Source: Adhaeribacter swui
GTDB lineage: Bacteria; Bacteroidota; Bacteroidia; Cytophagales; Hymenobacteraceae
DNA length: 64,000 nt
Reading direction: 5' to 3'
Assembly: GCF_014217805.1 (NCBI RefSeq)
Contig: NZ_CP055156.1
Span: 2,114,585-2,178,584, forward strand
In this document: positions 1 to 8,367 of the stretch, in pieces
Position numbering within the stretch: position 1 is the first letter of the stretch
Layout: each line of letters begins with the position of its first letter
The notes under the pieces: generated by a model
Seen by the model: the letters and a program-made list of their open reading frames with translations, nothing else
Database searches by the model: none
What the model was told of the DNA's origin: nothing
Position numbers and translations under genes: made by a program

Positions 1-2
1 CG

Positions 3-584
3 CATTTGCTTTTATCGGGGCTGGGCGTATTTATTGGCTTTGAGTTAAGTTTACCTATTGGCTTTATTCATTTGGGCTCGACTTTGTTGTTATGGGGTTA
101 TTCGGCCCGTTTAAAGCAAACTTTTTTAATCGGCAACATTACTATTGCCCTGCTTTCGGCCACCATGGTATTGGTAGTAGCAGTTTTTGAAAATGCTGAT
201 AATAAAGCCGTATGGGCCTACGGGGCTTTTGTGTTTTTAATTACCATCGTGCGGGAAATTATTAAAGACATGGAAGACCTAAAAGGCGATGCTACTTTTG
301 ATTGCCGTACTTTACCTATTGTGGTGGGTATCCCCGGCGCCAAGTGGTTTCTGTATTTTTTTATTCTGGCTTTTGCCATTACTTTACTTTCGGGCGTTAT
401 TTACCGGGTGCAGGCTGTGTACTTTACAGCGTACATTTTGTTGCTGGTGATTTTTCCTATGGGTTATTTAACCTACCGCATCTACCGGGCCGACCGTAAA
501 AAAGATTTTACCTACCTAAGCAGGGTCGTAAAATGGATTATGCTATCAGGCATGCTATCCATGTTTTTGTTCCGGTATACTTGA
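3..584 (+). CDS. UbiA-family prenyltransferase, C-terminal part (5' cut by window)
   Basis: This is an integral membrane prenyltransferase of the UbiA superfamily, which moves a prenyl chain from its diphosphate to an acceptor. The frame is open at the left edge, so the N-terminus and first Asp-rich motif are missing. The second Asp-rich motif is visible (REIIKDMEDLKGDATFD, followed by RTLPIVVG). This spacing resembles geranylgeranylglycerol-phosphate geranylgeranyltransferase-like proteins of Bacteroidota more than MenA. The remainder is strongly hydrophobic, with about five membrane segments. The substrate cannot be decided from this fragment. The next gene (purN) lies about 490 bp away and is unrelated. 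Confidence 0.8.
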   Translation, partial: HLLLSGLGVFIGFELSLPIGFIHLGSTLLLWGYSARLKQTFLIGNITIALLSATMVLVVAVFENADNKAVWAYGAFVFLITIVREIIKDMEDLKGDATFDCRTLPIVVGIPGAKWFLYFFILAFAITLLSGVIYRVQAVYFTAYILLLVIFPMGYLTYRIYRADRKKDFTYLSRVVKWIMLSGMLSMFLFRYT

Positions 585-1075
585 TAGGCGATGGACCATA
601 GTCCATGGATCATGGGTTTATTTGTTACATGCTAGGATTGTTAAAATTTAAAAACTTTTCAACCTTCCAACTTTCTAACCTTTCAACCTGCAACCTATAA
701 CTAAACCGCCGGATTGCGGTAAGCGAAGTGGGCGAAACGGGAGTGCTTACGCCCGCCAAAAGAGAATTTTTTAAAATCGCGCCGGAACAACATACCTGTA
801 GTTTAAAACAGAGTGGTTTTAAATATAAAAATACTTATGGTAGAAAATAGGTGTGGGTTAAGATGTTATTGGTAATGCTATTCTATAGCCTCTGATAAGA
901 GCAGCTTTTCGGTAGACGGCGGTCCAGAATACCAAATTTTTAAAATTTTTAAATTTTATCTGGCTTAAGGGCGTTTGTTTAACAAGAGCGGAGGGAAGCA
1001 GGATATAAAATTTACTTTTGCTTTCTGAACTACCTGAATATTCAGCTATATTTGCGGCGTTAAAAACAACTTGGT
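585..1075. repeat. Intergenic region with degenerate repeats and a coding-like relic
   Basis: This gap between the prenyltransferase and purN holds no convincing gene. Directly after the stop codon is an imperfect hairpin, ATGGACCATAGTCCAT (about 593-608). Pyrimidine-rich AACCTTCCAAC/CAACCTGCAACC repeats follow at about 658-702. A 50-codon stretch free of stops in one frame (about 701-850) has coding-like composition but no good start codon. An AT motif (AAATTTTTAAAATTTTTAAA) lies at about 940-960. A TATATTTG promoter-like box is near 1047. Confidence 0.5.
1047..1054 (+). promoter_or_regulatory. Putative -7 box of purN promoter
   Basis: TATATTTG matches the Bacteroidota -7 consensus TAnnTTTG exactly and lies 21 nt before the purN start. 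The nearest upstream TTTG (1017-1020) is 26 nt away, longer than the usual 19-20, so the -33 partner is uncertain. Confidence 0.45.
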
Positions 1076-1657
1076 TTGGCTGATAACAAAAAGCATATTG
1101 TACTTTTCGCCTCTGGATCCGGCAGTAATGCCCAGCAGATTATGGCGTACTTTCAAAACCACCCACAAATTAAGGTGGTGGCATTATTCTCGAACAAGGC
1201 CGATGCCTACGCTCTACAAAGAGCCGAAAATTTTAAAATTCCGGCTTTCTCGTTTACCCGCGAAGAATATAAAAACGGGGCTTTGCTACAGCAAGTGCAG
1301 TCTTTTAAACCGGACTTGTTGGTTTTAGCGGGTTTTCTGTGGCTCATTCCGCTGGATTTTCTGCAAGCCTTTCCTAATAAAATCATTAACATTCATCCGG
1401 CCTTATTGCCCAAATACGGCGGTAAAGGCATGCACGGTTTGCACGTGCACCAGGCAGTAATTGAAGCTCAGGAGAAAGAGTCGGGTATTACCATTCATTA
1501 CGTAAACGAGCATTACGACCAGGGCACCAGCATTTACCAACATACCTGTCCGGTTAACCCCGACGACACTCCCGAACAATTAGCCGCCCGGGTACTGGAA
1601 CTCGAACATACGTATCTACCCAAAGTAATTGAAGAATTGCTGTTATCTAGTTCATAG
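1076..1657 (+). CDS. purN: Phosphoribosylglycinamide formyltransferase (GART)
   Basis: This cytoplasmic enzyme of de novo purine synthesis transfers a formyl group from 10-formyl-THF to GAR. The 193 residues match the usual length. The N-terminal Rossmann start (IVLFASGSGSNAQQI) is followed by the signature INIHPALLPKYGGKGMHG, with N105 and H107. D148 sits in HYVNEHYDQG. Together these form the family's Asn-His-Asp catalytic set. The start is TTG at 1076, because an in-frame stop lies at 1061 and no ATG precedes the Rossmann strand. purH follows about 200 bp downstream, so the two purine genes are neighbours but separated by a repeat-filled spacer. Confidence 0.95.
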   Translation: MADNKKHIVLFASGSGSNAQQIMAYFQNHPQIKVVALFSNKADAYALQRAENFKIPAFSFTREEYKNGALLQQVQSFKPDLLVLAGFLWLIPLDFLQAFPNKIINIHPALLPKYGGKGMHGLHVHQAVIEAQEKESGITIHYVNEHYDQGTSIYQHTCPVNPDDTPEQLAARVLELEHTYLPKVIEELLLSSS

Positions 1658-1861
1658 TCGATGGACCTTAGACGACAGTCCACAAACCATAGATTAAATG
1701 GGTAGATTGTTAAATGGTTCAATGGTGCAATTGTAGAACTGTCAGGAGAATGTAAAACCTAAAATAACTTACAACCTGCAACCTGTAACTTGCAACCCTT
1801 TAACTTTACAACCCTTAAACCAACTTGTAACCTGCAACCTGTAACCTGCAACTATATAAAA
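1658..1861. repeat. Short interspersed repeats between purN and purH
   Basis: Right after the purN stop is a degenerate copy of the GTCGATGGACC...AGTCCA hairpin element (about 1658-1690). Then come several near-identical heptamers of the type AACCTGC/AACCTGT/AACTTGC (about 1769-1853). Similar blocks occur at about 660-702, 6300-6425 and, inverted, 19198-19230. The block runs up to 9 nt before the purH ATG and would form part of its 5' untranslated region. Confidence 0.6.
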
Positions 1862-3379
1862 ATGAAAAAAATAAAATCAGCTTTAATTTCGGTTTATTAT
1901 AAAGATAAACTGGAGCCGCTTGTAGCTTTGTTAAACAAGTATAATGTACAGTTGTATTCAACGGGTGGTACGCAAACGTTCCTGGAAGGGCAGGGTGCCC
2001 AGGTTACAGCCGTAGAAGATTTAACGCAGTATCCGGCTATTTTTGGTGGTCGGGTAAAAACCTTACACCCGAAGGTATTCGGAGGCATTCTGCACCGCCG
2101 GGATCATGAAACTGACTTAGCCGAAACGGAGCGTTACGAAATTCCGGCCATAGACCTGGTAATTGTGGATTTATATCCTTTTGAAGAAACTGTAGCCTCC
2201 GGAGCCAGCGAAGAAGATACTATTGAAAAAATTGATATTGGCGGTATCTCGTTAATCCGGGCGGCAGCTAAAAATTTTAAAGATGTGCTGGTGGTATCGT
2301 CGCGGGAGCAATACACCGAAGTAGCCGAATTATTGTCTGAAAAAGAAGGTGCTACTGACCTGGAAGACCGCAAACGTTTTGCCGCCAAAGCTTTTGATAT
2401 TTCGTCGCACTACGACACCCATATTTTTAATTATTTAAACGCTGGCGAAACGCCGGTTTTCAAATCCAGCCTGCGTCAGCGTACGCCTTTGCGCTACGGC
2501 GAAAACCCGCACCAGCAAGGTGCTTTTTACGGCGACTTAACGGCGCTGTTTGATCAGTTACACGGTAAGCAATTATCTTATAATAACCTGGTAGACGTAG
2601 ATGCTGCCGTAAACTTAATTAGCGAATTTACCGATGAACCTGCCTTAGCTATTATTAAACACACCAATGCCTGCGGCGTGGCCGTAGCGCCTACCATAGA
2701 GCAAGCGTATTTAAATGCTTTAGCCTGCGATCCGGTGTCAGCGTTTGGGGGTGTAATCGTGGCGAATAAACCCATCGATCAAGCGACTGCCGAAGAACTG
2801 CACAAATTGTTTTTTGAAGTACTCATTGCGCCGGAGTTTGAGCCGCAGGCTTTAACTATTCTGCAAGGCAAAAAGAACCGCATTTTATTGCGCCGTAAAA
2901 ACATTGCCTTACCCGAAAAGCAATTTAAAACTTTGCTAAACGGGGTTATTGAACAAGATAAAGATTTAAAAACCGAAACTGAAGCCGATTTTAAAGTAGT
3001 AACCAAACGTGCCACTACTCCCGAAGAAAACCAGGCCTTGGTATTTGCGGCTAAAGTGTGTAAACACACTAAATCCAACACCATTGTGCTGGCGCGGGCG
3101 AACCAATTGCTGGCGAGCGGGGTAGGGCAAACCTCCCGGGTAGATGCCTTGCGGCAAGCCATTGAAAAAGCCGAAAGCTTTGGCTTTAGCTTAAAAGGTG
3201 CCGTAATGGCCTCCGATGCGTTTTTCCCTTTCCCGGATTGCGTAGAAATTGCTTCTAAAGTAGGGATTGCGGCAGTAGTACAACCCGGCGGTTCCGTAAA
3301 AGATCAGGACTCTATTGATTATTGCGATTCGCAAGATATGGCTATGGTATTTACCGGCGTACGCCACTTCCTGCATTAA
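1862..3379 (+). CDS. purH: Bifunctional AICAR formyltransferase / IMP cyclohydrolase
   Basis: This enzyme catalyses the last two steps of IMP synthesis. It has 505 residues from the ATG at 1862. A longer in-frame start at 1790 would only translate the repeat block, so it was rejected. The N-terminal MGS-like cyclohydrolase domain (about residues 1-150) shows STGGTQTFL and GGRVKTLHPKVFGGILHRR. The C-terminal AICAR transformylase domain shows RYGENPHQQGAFY, NNLVDVDAA, IIKHTNACGVA and the closing PGGSVKDQDSIDYC. All are family hallmarks and the length is somewhat under the roughly 520-530 common in proteobacteria. A strong terminator follows. Confidence 0.97.
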   Translation: MKKIKSALISVYYKDKLEPLVALLNKYNVQLYSTGGTQTFLEGQGAQVTAVEDLTQYPAIFGGRVKTLHPKVFGGILHRRDHETDLAETERYEIPAIDLVIVDLYPFEETVASGASEEDTIEKIDIGGISLIRAAAKNFKDVLVVSSREQYTEVAELLSEKEGATDLEDRKRFAAKAFDISSHYDTHIFNYLNAGETPVFKSSLRQRTPLRYGENPHQQGAFYGDLTALFDQLHGKQLSYNNLVDVDAAVNLISEFTDEPALAIIKHTNACGVAVAPTIEQAYLNALACDPVSAFGGVIVANKPIDQATAEELHKLFFEVLIAPEFEPQALTILQGKKNRILLRRKNIALPEKQFKTLLNGVIEQDKDLKTETEADFKVVTKRATTPEENQALVFAAKVCKHTKSNTIVLARANQLLASGVGQTSRVDALRQAIEKAESFGFSLKGAVMASDAFFPFPDCVEIASKVGIAAVVQPGGSVKDQDSIDYCDSQDMAMVFTGVRHFLH

Positions 3380-3399
3380 TCAAATTTGCAAAAATTTAA

Positions 3400-3436
3400 A
3401 AAAGGCGCCGAACTTCTGCTAGTTCGGCGCCTTTTT
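3400..3436 (+). terminator. Rho-independent terminator of purH
   Basis: A 15-bp stem (AAAAGGCGCCGAACT paired with AGTTCGGCGCCTTTT, loop TCTGCT) ends in a T-tract, 20 nt after the purH stop. The rest of the gap to mreB (3437-3717) is AT-rich with nothing recognisable. Confidence 0.9.
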
Positions 3437-3717
3437 CGTATTAGTTATTTAGAATGGCTGTAGTTAATTATTCTAGGTAAATTCCTATAATAGTGTTTTT
3501 GTAATATATAATCATGTAGCTATTGCCCGGTGTTGCCCCAAAATGGTTACAATCTGATTTTTTAATTTTTGCAGCAGAAATTCTAATTTAATCCGTAGGA
3601 TATAAAACAGTTTACCAGTATTATTTAAAAATTGTTTAATTTCGCAGCCAATAACGCCAGGTAAAGCTGGTGTAGCCAAAATTTTAACTGCCGCTGCCCC
3701 GGGTAGCTGATGATAAC

Positions 3718-4743
3718 ATGGGATTATTCAATTTTTTAACTAGCGATATAGCCATTGATTTGGGTACGGCCAATACCCTAATTATCCATAACGATAAAAT
3801 TGTAATCGATGAGCCTTCGATTATTGCTATCGATCGCACTACCAACAAGGTATTAGCCGTGGGGCGTAGTGCCATGCAAATGCACGAAAAAACCCACGAT
3901 AACATCAAAACCATTCGTCCTTTAAAAGACGGCGTAATTGCCGACTTCCACGCCGCCGAAGAAATGATCCGGGGATTGATTAAAATGATTGATACCGGTA
4001 ACCGTTTGTTTCAACCGTCGCACCGCATGGTTATTTGCATTCCGTCGGGCATTACCGAAGTTGAAAAACGGGCCGTACGCGACTCCGCGGAGCACGCCGG
4101 CGCCAAAGAAGTGTGGATGATTCAGGAACCCATGGCGGCCGCTATTGGCATTGGCATTGACGTAGAGCAACCCATAGGTACCATGATCGTGGATATTGGC
4201 GGCGGTACTACCGAAATTGCCGTTATTGCGCTGTCGGGTATTGTGTGCGATCAATCTATCCGGGTAGCGGGCGATGTGTTTAACAAAGATATTCTGGACC
4301 ACATGCGGCGCCAGCACAATTTGTTAATTGGCGAACGCTCCGCCGAAAAAATTAAAATTGAAGTAGGAGCGGCCCTCACTGATTTAGAAACCCCACCGGC
4401 AGACTACGAAATCCGGGGCCGCGACTTAATGACGGGCATTCCCAAGGTTATTAAAGTTACTTACACCGAAATTGCCATTGCCCTGGATAAATCGGTTTCT
4501 AAAATTGAAGAAGCCGTATTAAAAGCCTTAGAAATAGCGCCGCCGGAACTCTCTGCGGATATTTACGATAATGGCATTCACTTAACCGGGGGAGGAGCGA
4601 TGCTGCGCGGCCTGGATAAACGCTTAGCGGCTAAAACCAAATTACCCATTCATATTGCCGAAGATCCTTTACGGGCAGTAGTGCGCGGTACGGGCGCTGC
4701 CATTAAAAATATCAATGGGTTTAAGAACGTGTTGCTCACCTAA
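3718..4743 (+). CDS. mreB: Rod shape-determining protein MreB
   Basis: MreB is the bacterial actin homologue that forms membrane-associated filaments guiding lateral cell-wall synthesis. The 341 residues match the family. The first phosphate-binding loop is IAIDLGTANTLI near the N-terminus. The second is VDIGGGTTEIAVIAL at about residues 158-172, and the adenosine loop GGGAMLRGLDKRL lies at about 290. ATG start at 3718. It opens the mreB-mreC-mreD-PBP2-rodA set, with only 8 nt to mreC, so co-transcription is likely. A rod-like or elongating cell is implied. Confidence 0.97.
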   Translation: MGLFNFLTSDIAIDLGTANTLIIHNDKIVIDEPSIIAIDRTTNKVLAVGRSAMQMHEKTHDNIKTIRPLKDGVIADFHAAEEMIRGLIKMIDTGNRLFQPSHRMVICIPSGITEVEKRAVRDSAEHAGAKEVWMIQEPMAAAIGIGIDVEQPIGTMIVDIGGGTTEIAVIALSGIVCDQSIRVAGDVFNKDILDHMRRQHNLLIGERSAEKIKIEVGAALTDLETPPADYEIRGRDLMTGIPKVIKVTYTEIAIALDKSVSKIEEAVLKALEIAPPELSADIYDNGIHLTGGGAMLRGLDKRLAAKTKLPIHIAEDPLRAVVRGTGAAIKNINGFKNVLLT

Positions 4744-4751
4744 ACCCTTGA

Positions 4752-5651
4752 ATGCGGAATTTATTTGCGTTCATATATCGCTATCGAGCGTTTCTGGTTT
4801 TTATTTTACTGGAAATCGGGAGCGTGTACCTGATAATCCGGAATAACAAATACCACAACGCAGCTTTTTTTAATTCGGCTAACTTTTACGCGGGGCAGGT
4901 GCTGGCTTTCCGGAGCCGGATATACGATTATTTCCGGTTGGTGCAGGTAAACCAAACCTTAGTGCAGGAAAATACGCAATTACGGCAGCAGCTCTACCGC
5001 TTTCAAACTATCCGGCAGCACGACAGTATTCCTTCTTTTTCTGATTCAGTTTTTATTCAAACGGATAGTATTCCTACCTACGATTCTTTGAAGATTCGTC
5101 TGGCTCATACCTACATTCCGGCAAAAGTTATTAATAATTCTACTCGCCAGCTCGACAATTTTATTACTTTAAATGTAGGGGCTTTAGATAGTATTAGACC
5201 CGGAATGGGAGTAATTTCGGCAGAGGGGTTGATCGGCCGCGTTAAAACAGTGTCGGCGCATTTTGCAACGGTTACGTCGTTACTGCATAGTAAAATGTTT
5301 GTAGCGGCTAAAATTAAAAGTCGCTTGCCGGGTACCAACAACACCATTGGTACAGTAAAGTGGAACGGCGATAACCCCCAGATTGGCTTACTGGATTACG
5401 TACCCCTGGATAAAAAAATTGTGAAAGGAGATACCGTTATTTCGTCGGGTTATAATGCGGTATATCCCGAAGGAGTAATGATTGGTACTATTATTTCGGC
5501 AAGCCGGGAACCGGATAAGAGTTTTTATACCATAAAACTAAAATTAGCGGTCGATTTTACGCGATTAGCTTATGTGTACGTGGTTAAAAATAAATACCAA
5601 GCCGAACAAGATTCATTGCAACTTAACAGCGGGATGAAACAGGATGAATAG
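4752..5651 (+). CDS. mreC: Rod shape-determining protein MreC
   Basis: MreC is the periplasmic scaffold of the elongasome that binds PBP2. It has 299 residues: a short cytoplasmic start, one membrane helix (about 12-28), a coiled coil (about 65-90, QVNQTLVQENTQLRQQLYRF) and the double beta-barrel domain. Recognisable parts of that domain are AKVINNSTRQLDNFITLNVG, GVISAEGLIGRV and KGDTVISSGYNAVYPEGV. It begins 8 nt after mreB and its last 8 nt overlap the start of mreD (ATGAATAG), which points to translational coupling. Confidence 0.93.
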   Translation: MRNLFAFIYRYRAFLVFILLEIGSVYLIIRNNKYHNAAFFNSANFYAGQVLAFRSRIYDYFRLVQVNQTLVQENTQLRQQLYRFQTIRQHDSIPSFSDSVFIQTDSIPTYDSLKIRLAHTYIPAKVINNSTRQLDNFITLNVGALDSIRPGMGVISAEGLIGRVKTVSAHFATVTSLLHSKMFVAAKIKSRLPGTNNTIGTVKWNGDNPQIGLLDYVPLDKKIVKGDTVISSGYNAVYPEGVMIGTIISASREPDKSFYTIKLKLAVDFTRLAYVYVVKNKYQAEQDSLQLNSGMKQDE

Positions 5652-6168
5652 TATTCGCATCATTGGTCATGCTTTCCGGTTCGTTGTGTTAATGGCAATG
5701 CAGGTGTTGTTTATGCATAGCCTGGTGCTATTTGATACTGGGTTTTGTTTTATTTACCTGGCTTTTTTGTTGTTTCTACCGATCCAGATGCCGCCGGTGT
5801 TGTTGCTGTTGCTGGCCTTTGTAACCGGGTTTACTTTAGATATTTTTTATGATACGGGGGGCATACACGCAGCCGCAACGGTATTGCTGGCTTACTTGCG
5901 CCCGTATATTCTATTGTTGTTAACGCCTCGCGATGGATACGACCAAAACGACTCGGTGAACTTGCACATCATGGGGTGGCGCTGGTTTTTGGTATACAGC
6001 TTTATTTTAATATTTCTGCATCATCTTACCTTCTTTTTCCTGGAACTAGCCGGCATTAAACTCATTGGGTTTACTTTACTCAAGATTGTAGTAAGTACTT
6101 TATTTACCGGTATTGTCTTGATTATTATTCAACTGCTTTTCTTTTCCCGCCGCCGCTCCAGCCGGTAG
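5644..6168 (+). CDS. mreD: Rod shape-determining protein MreD
   Basis: This is the inner-membrane partner of MreC in the elongasome. The 174 residues are almost entirely hydrophobic, with about five membrane segments. The loop GFTLDIFYDTGGIHAAATVL resembles the conserved DxxxxxxxGxHAxA region of MreD. The start codon overlaps the mreC stop. MreD proteins diverge quickly, so the call rests on position as much as on sequence. Confidence 0.88.
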   Translation: MNSIRIIGHAFRFVVLMAMQVLFMHSLVLFDTGFCFIYLAFLLFLPIQMPPVLLLLLAFVTGFTLDIFYDTGGIHAAATVLLAYLRPYILLLLTPRDGYDQNDSVNLHIMGWRWFLVYSFILIFLHHLTFFFLELAGIKLIGFTLLKIVVSTLFTGIVLIIIQLLFFSRRRSSR

Positions 6169-6522
6169 CAAATGGTTACAGGTTACAACTTGCAGGTAAT
6201 AAGTTGGAAAATTAAATGAACACTGTTTTGATTCATTCCATTCAAAAACGCTAGATACAAGATCATACAATTGCAAAGTTTAATTTTTGAAATGTATTTC
6301 TCTAAATCTAACAACAACTTGCAACTTGTAACTTGCAACCTGTAACCTGTAACCTTCAAACCTGTAACCTTCAATTCAACCTGCAACTTTTCAACCTTTT
6401 AACCTTTCAACTTTCCAACTTATAACTAAATCATAAGTATCTTTGCACTTAAATAAAATTGTGTGCGTTTTATTGCCAAAGCGGGCGCGTTTTATTGGTA
6501 AACGGAGTAATAATTTAAAAAA
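6169..6522. repeat. Repeat-rich spacer between mreD and PBP2 gene
   Basis: This gap is dominated by AACTTGCAACCTGTAACC-type heptamers (about 6308-6425), with an opposite-strand copy at about 6177-6195, so the two form a long imperfect inverted pair. A TATCTTTG box follows at 6439. Between the box and the PBP2 start, the segment GCGTTTTATTG occurs twice, about 20 nt apart (near 6468 and 6488). No gene was seen. Confidence 0.55.
6439..6446 (+). promoter_or_regulatory. Putative -7 box upstream of PBP2 gene
   Basis: TATCTTTG fits TAnnTTTG. It would give a 5' untranslated region of about 70 nt before the TTG start at 6523. No clear TTTG is found at the -33 spacing. Confidence 0.35.
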
Positions 6523-8364
6523 TTGAGATACTTAGAAAGTCGCAAATATGTAGTTCAAGCAATATTTTTTACGGTAGGGATTGTGTTTGCGCTTAAGTTG
6601 TTTTACATCCAGGTATTAGATCCCAAGTACAAGCTTGCCGCCGAGAATAATGCCATCCAGAAAATTGTACAATATCCTTTCCGGGGTTTAATCTACGACC
6701 GTAACGGTAAGTTGCTGGTGCAAAACATTCCGGTTTACGATTTAATGGTAATTCCGAAAGAAATAAAAGGAATTGATACGCTTCGCTTTTGTCAGTTATT
6801 CCGCATTTCTATCGAAGATTTCCGGCAGAAAATAAAAGAAGCTAAAATGTATTCGTACGTAAAACCTTCGCCTTTTTTGCCCAAACTCACCACCCAGGAA
6901 TTTGCCGCCATCCAGGATAACTTAATTGAATTTCCGGGTTTTTACATAAATGCCCGTACGGTGCGCGGTTATTCGCACCAAAGTTTGGCCCATGCCTTAG
7001 GGTACATTGGCGAGGTAAGTCCTACGCAATTAGCTAAACCCGAATACGCCGATTATACACCCGGCGATTACATTGGTAAGAGCGGCATTGAGCTGAAGTA
7101 CGAAAAGTATTTGATGGGCAAAAAGGGAGTGAAATATAAAATGGTGAACGTGCGCGGTATTGATAAAGGTCCTTTTAGAAATGGCGAGTACGATACGTTG
7201 GCTGTTGCGGGCCAAGACTTAGTAAGTACCATTGACTTAGAACTGCAGCAATACGGCGAAAAGCTTATGGCTGGTAAGCGGGGTACTGTAGTAGCCATCG
7301 AACCCGCCACCGGCGAAATTCTTTCTTTTATCTCGGCTCCGTTCTACGATCCTAATTTATTAACCGGTAAAGAGTTGGGTAAGAACTACATGACGCTTTT
7401 AAAAAATCCGGAAAAGCCTTTATTGAACCGTCCGCAAAGTTCTAAGTATCCGCCGGGGTCTATTTTTAAATTAGTGCAGGCACTTATTGCCTTAGAAAAA
7501 GGCGTAATTACGCCCGAAACTGGTTTCCCTTGTAATCAATCGTTGGTTAAATGCGCGCACGGCCATCCGTACCCCAGTAATTTAGCTATTGGGATCGAGA
7601 ATTCGTGCAACCCCTATTTTTATATGGTTTTTAAAAATGTGGTAAATCGGGGGCAATCGCGTAATATTTTTGCGGATACCCGCTTGGGTTTAGATGATTG
7701 GCGCAAGCAAGTTTTAACTTTTGGCTTTGCCAACAAACTGGGAGTTGATTTGCCTTACGAAAGCCGGGGTAATATTCCGGGTTCGTCTTATTACGACCGG
7801 GTGCATGGCCGTAATCACTGGAAATACGCCACTATTTATTCTTTGAGCATTGGGCAAGGCGAAACCGAAACGACGCCGCTGCAAATGGCTAACCTCATGT
7901 CTATTATCGCGAACAAGGGCTATTATATTACCCCGCACATTATTAAAGGGATAGGTAAAAACAAACAACCTTTACCGGAGTACCAAGATAAATGCTACAC
8001 CTCCATTCACCCCAAACATTTTGAACCGGTAATTAATGGCATGGCGCAGGTTGTTTCTTCGCGTCGGGGCACGGGCTGGTGGGCCAACTTAAGTAGTATG
8101 GGCATTGAAATTGTTGGTAAAACGGGTACGGTACAAAACAAACGCGGTCGCGATCATGCGGTATTTGTGGCCTTTGCTCCCCGGCAGAACCCAAAAATTG
8201 CCATTGCGGTGTACATCGAAAATGCCGGGTTTGGTTCGGTTTCGTCAGCTCCGTTGGCTAGTTTAATGATCCAGAAATATCTGACTGGTAAAATAACCGG
8301 AGCGCAGTGGGAACGCTGGGAAAATTGGCTGATCAACCAGGATTATTTAAACTCGAAACATTAA
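6523..8364 (+). CDS. mrdA: Penicillin-binding protein 2 (elongasome transpeptidase)
   Basis: This monofunctional class B transpeptidase cross-links lateral-wall peptidoglycan. It has 613 residues: one N-terminal membrane helix (about 11-27), a dimerisation/pedestal region, then the transpeptidase domain. All three active-site motifs are present: SIFK with nucleophile S313, SCN at 361-363, and KTG at 533-535. The start is TTG at 6523, just before the membrane helix, with no upstream in-frame ATG that fits. It sits between mreD and rodA (3-nt gap to rodA), which identifies it as PBP2 rather than the divisome PBP3. Confidence 0.94.
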   Translation: MRYLESRKYVVQAIFFTVGIVFALKLFYIQVLDPKYKLAAENNAIQKIVQYPFRGLIYDRNGKLLVQNIPVYDLMVIPKEIKGIDTLRFCQLFRISIEDFRQKIKEAKMYSYVKPSPFLPKLTTQEFAAIQDNLIEFPGFYINARTVRGYSHQSLAHALGYIGEVSPTQLAKPEYADYTPGDYIGKSGIELKYEKYLMGKKGVKYKMVNVRGIDKGPFRNGEYDTLAVAGQDLVSTIDLELQQYGEKLMAGKRGTVVAIEPATGEILSFISAPFYDPNLLTGKELGKNYMTLLKNPEKPLLNRPQSSKYPPGSIFKLVQALIALEKGVITPETGFPCNQSLVKCAHGHPYPSNLAIGIENSCNPYFYMVFKNVVNRGQSRNIFADTRLGLDDWRKQVLTFGFANKLGVDLPYESRGNIPGSSYYDRVHGRNHWKYATIYSLSIGQGETETTPLQMANLMSIIANKGYYITPHIIKGIGKNKQPLPEYQDKCYTSIHPKHFEPVINGMAQVVSSRRGTGWWANLSSMGIEIVGKTGTVQNKRGRDHAVFVAFAPRQNPKIAIAVYIENAGFGSVSSAPLASLMIQKYLTGKITGAQWERWENWLINQDYLNSKH

Positions 8365-8367
8365 GAG

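Noticed and set aside
1761-1855. CRISPR-like array before purH
   Set aside because: The heptamer repeats lack regular spacers of 25-40 nt and no cas genes are present.
2779-3162. 127-codon ORF antisense to purH
   Set aside because: It lies fully within a conserved enzyme gene and has no start context or homology that I can see.
6183-6386. 67-codon minus-strand ORF between mreD and the PBP2 gene
   Set aside because: It is made largely of translated CAACCTGTAAC repeats.
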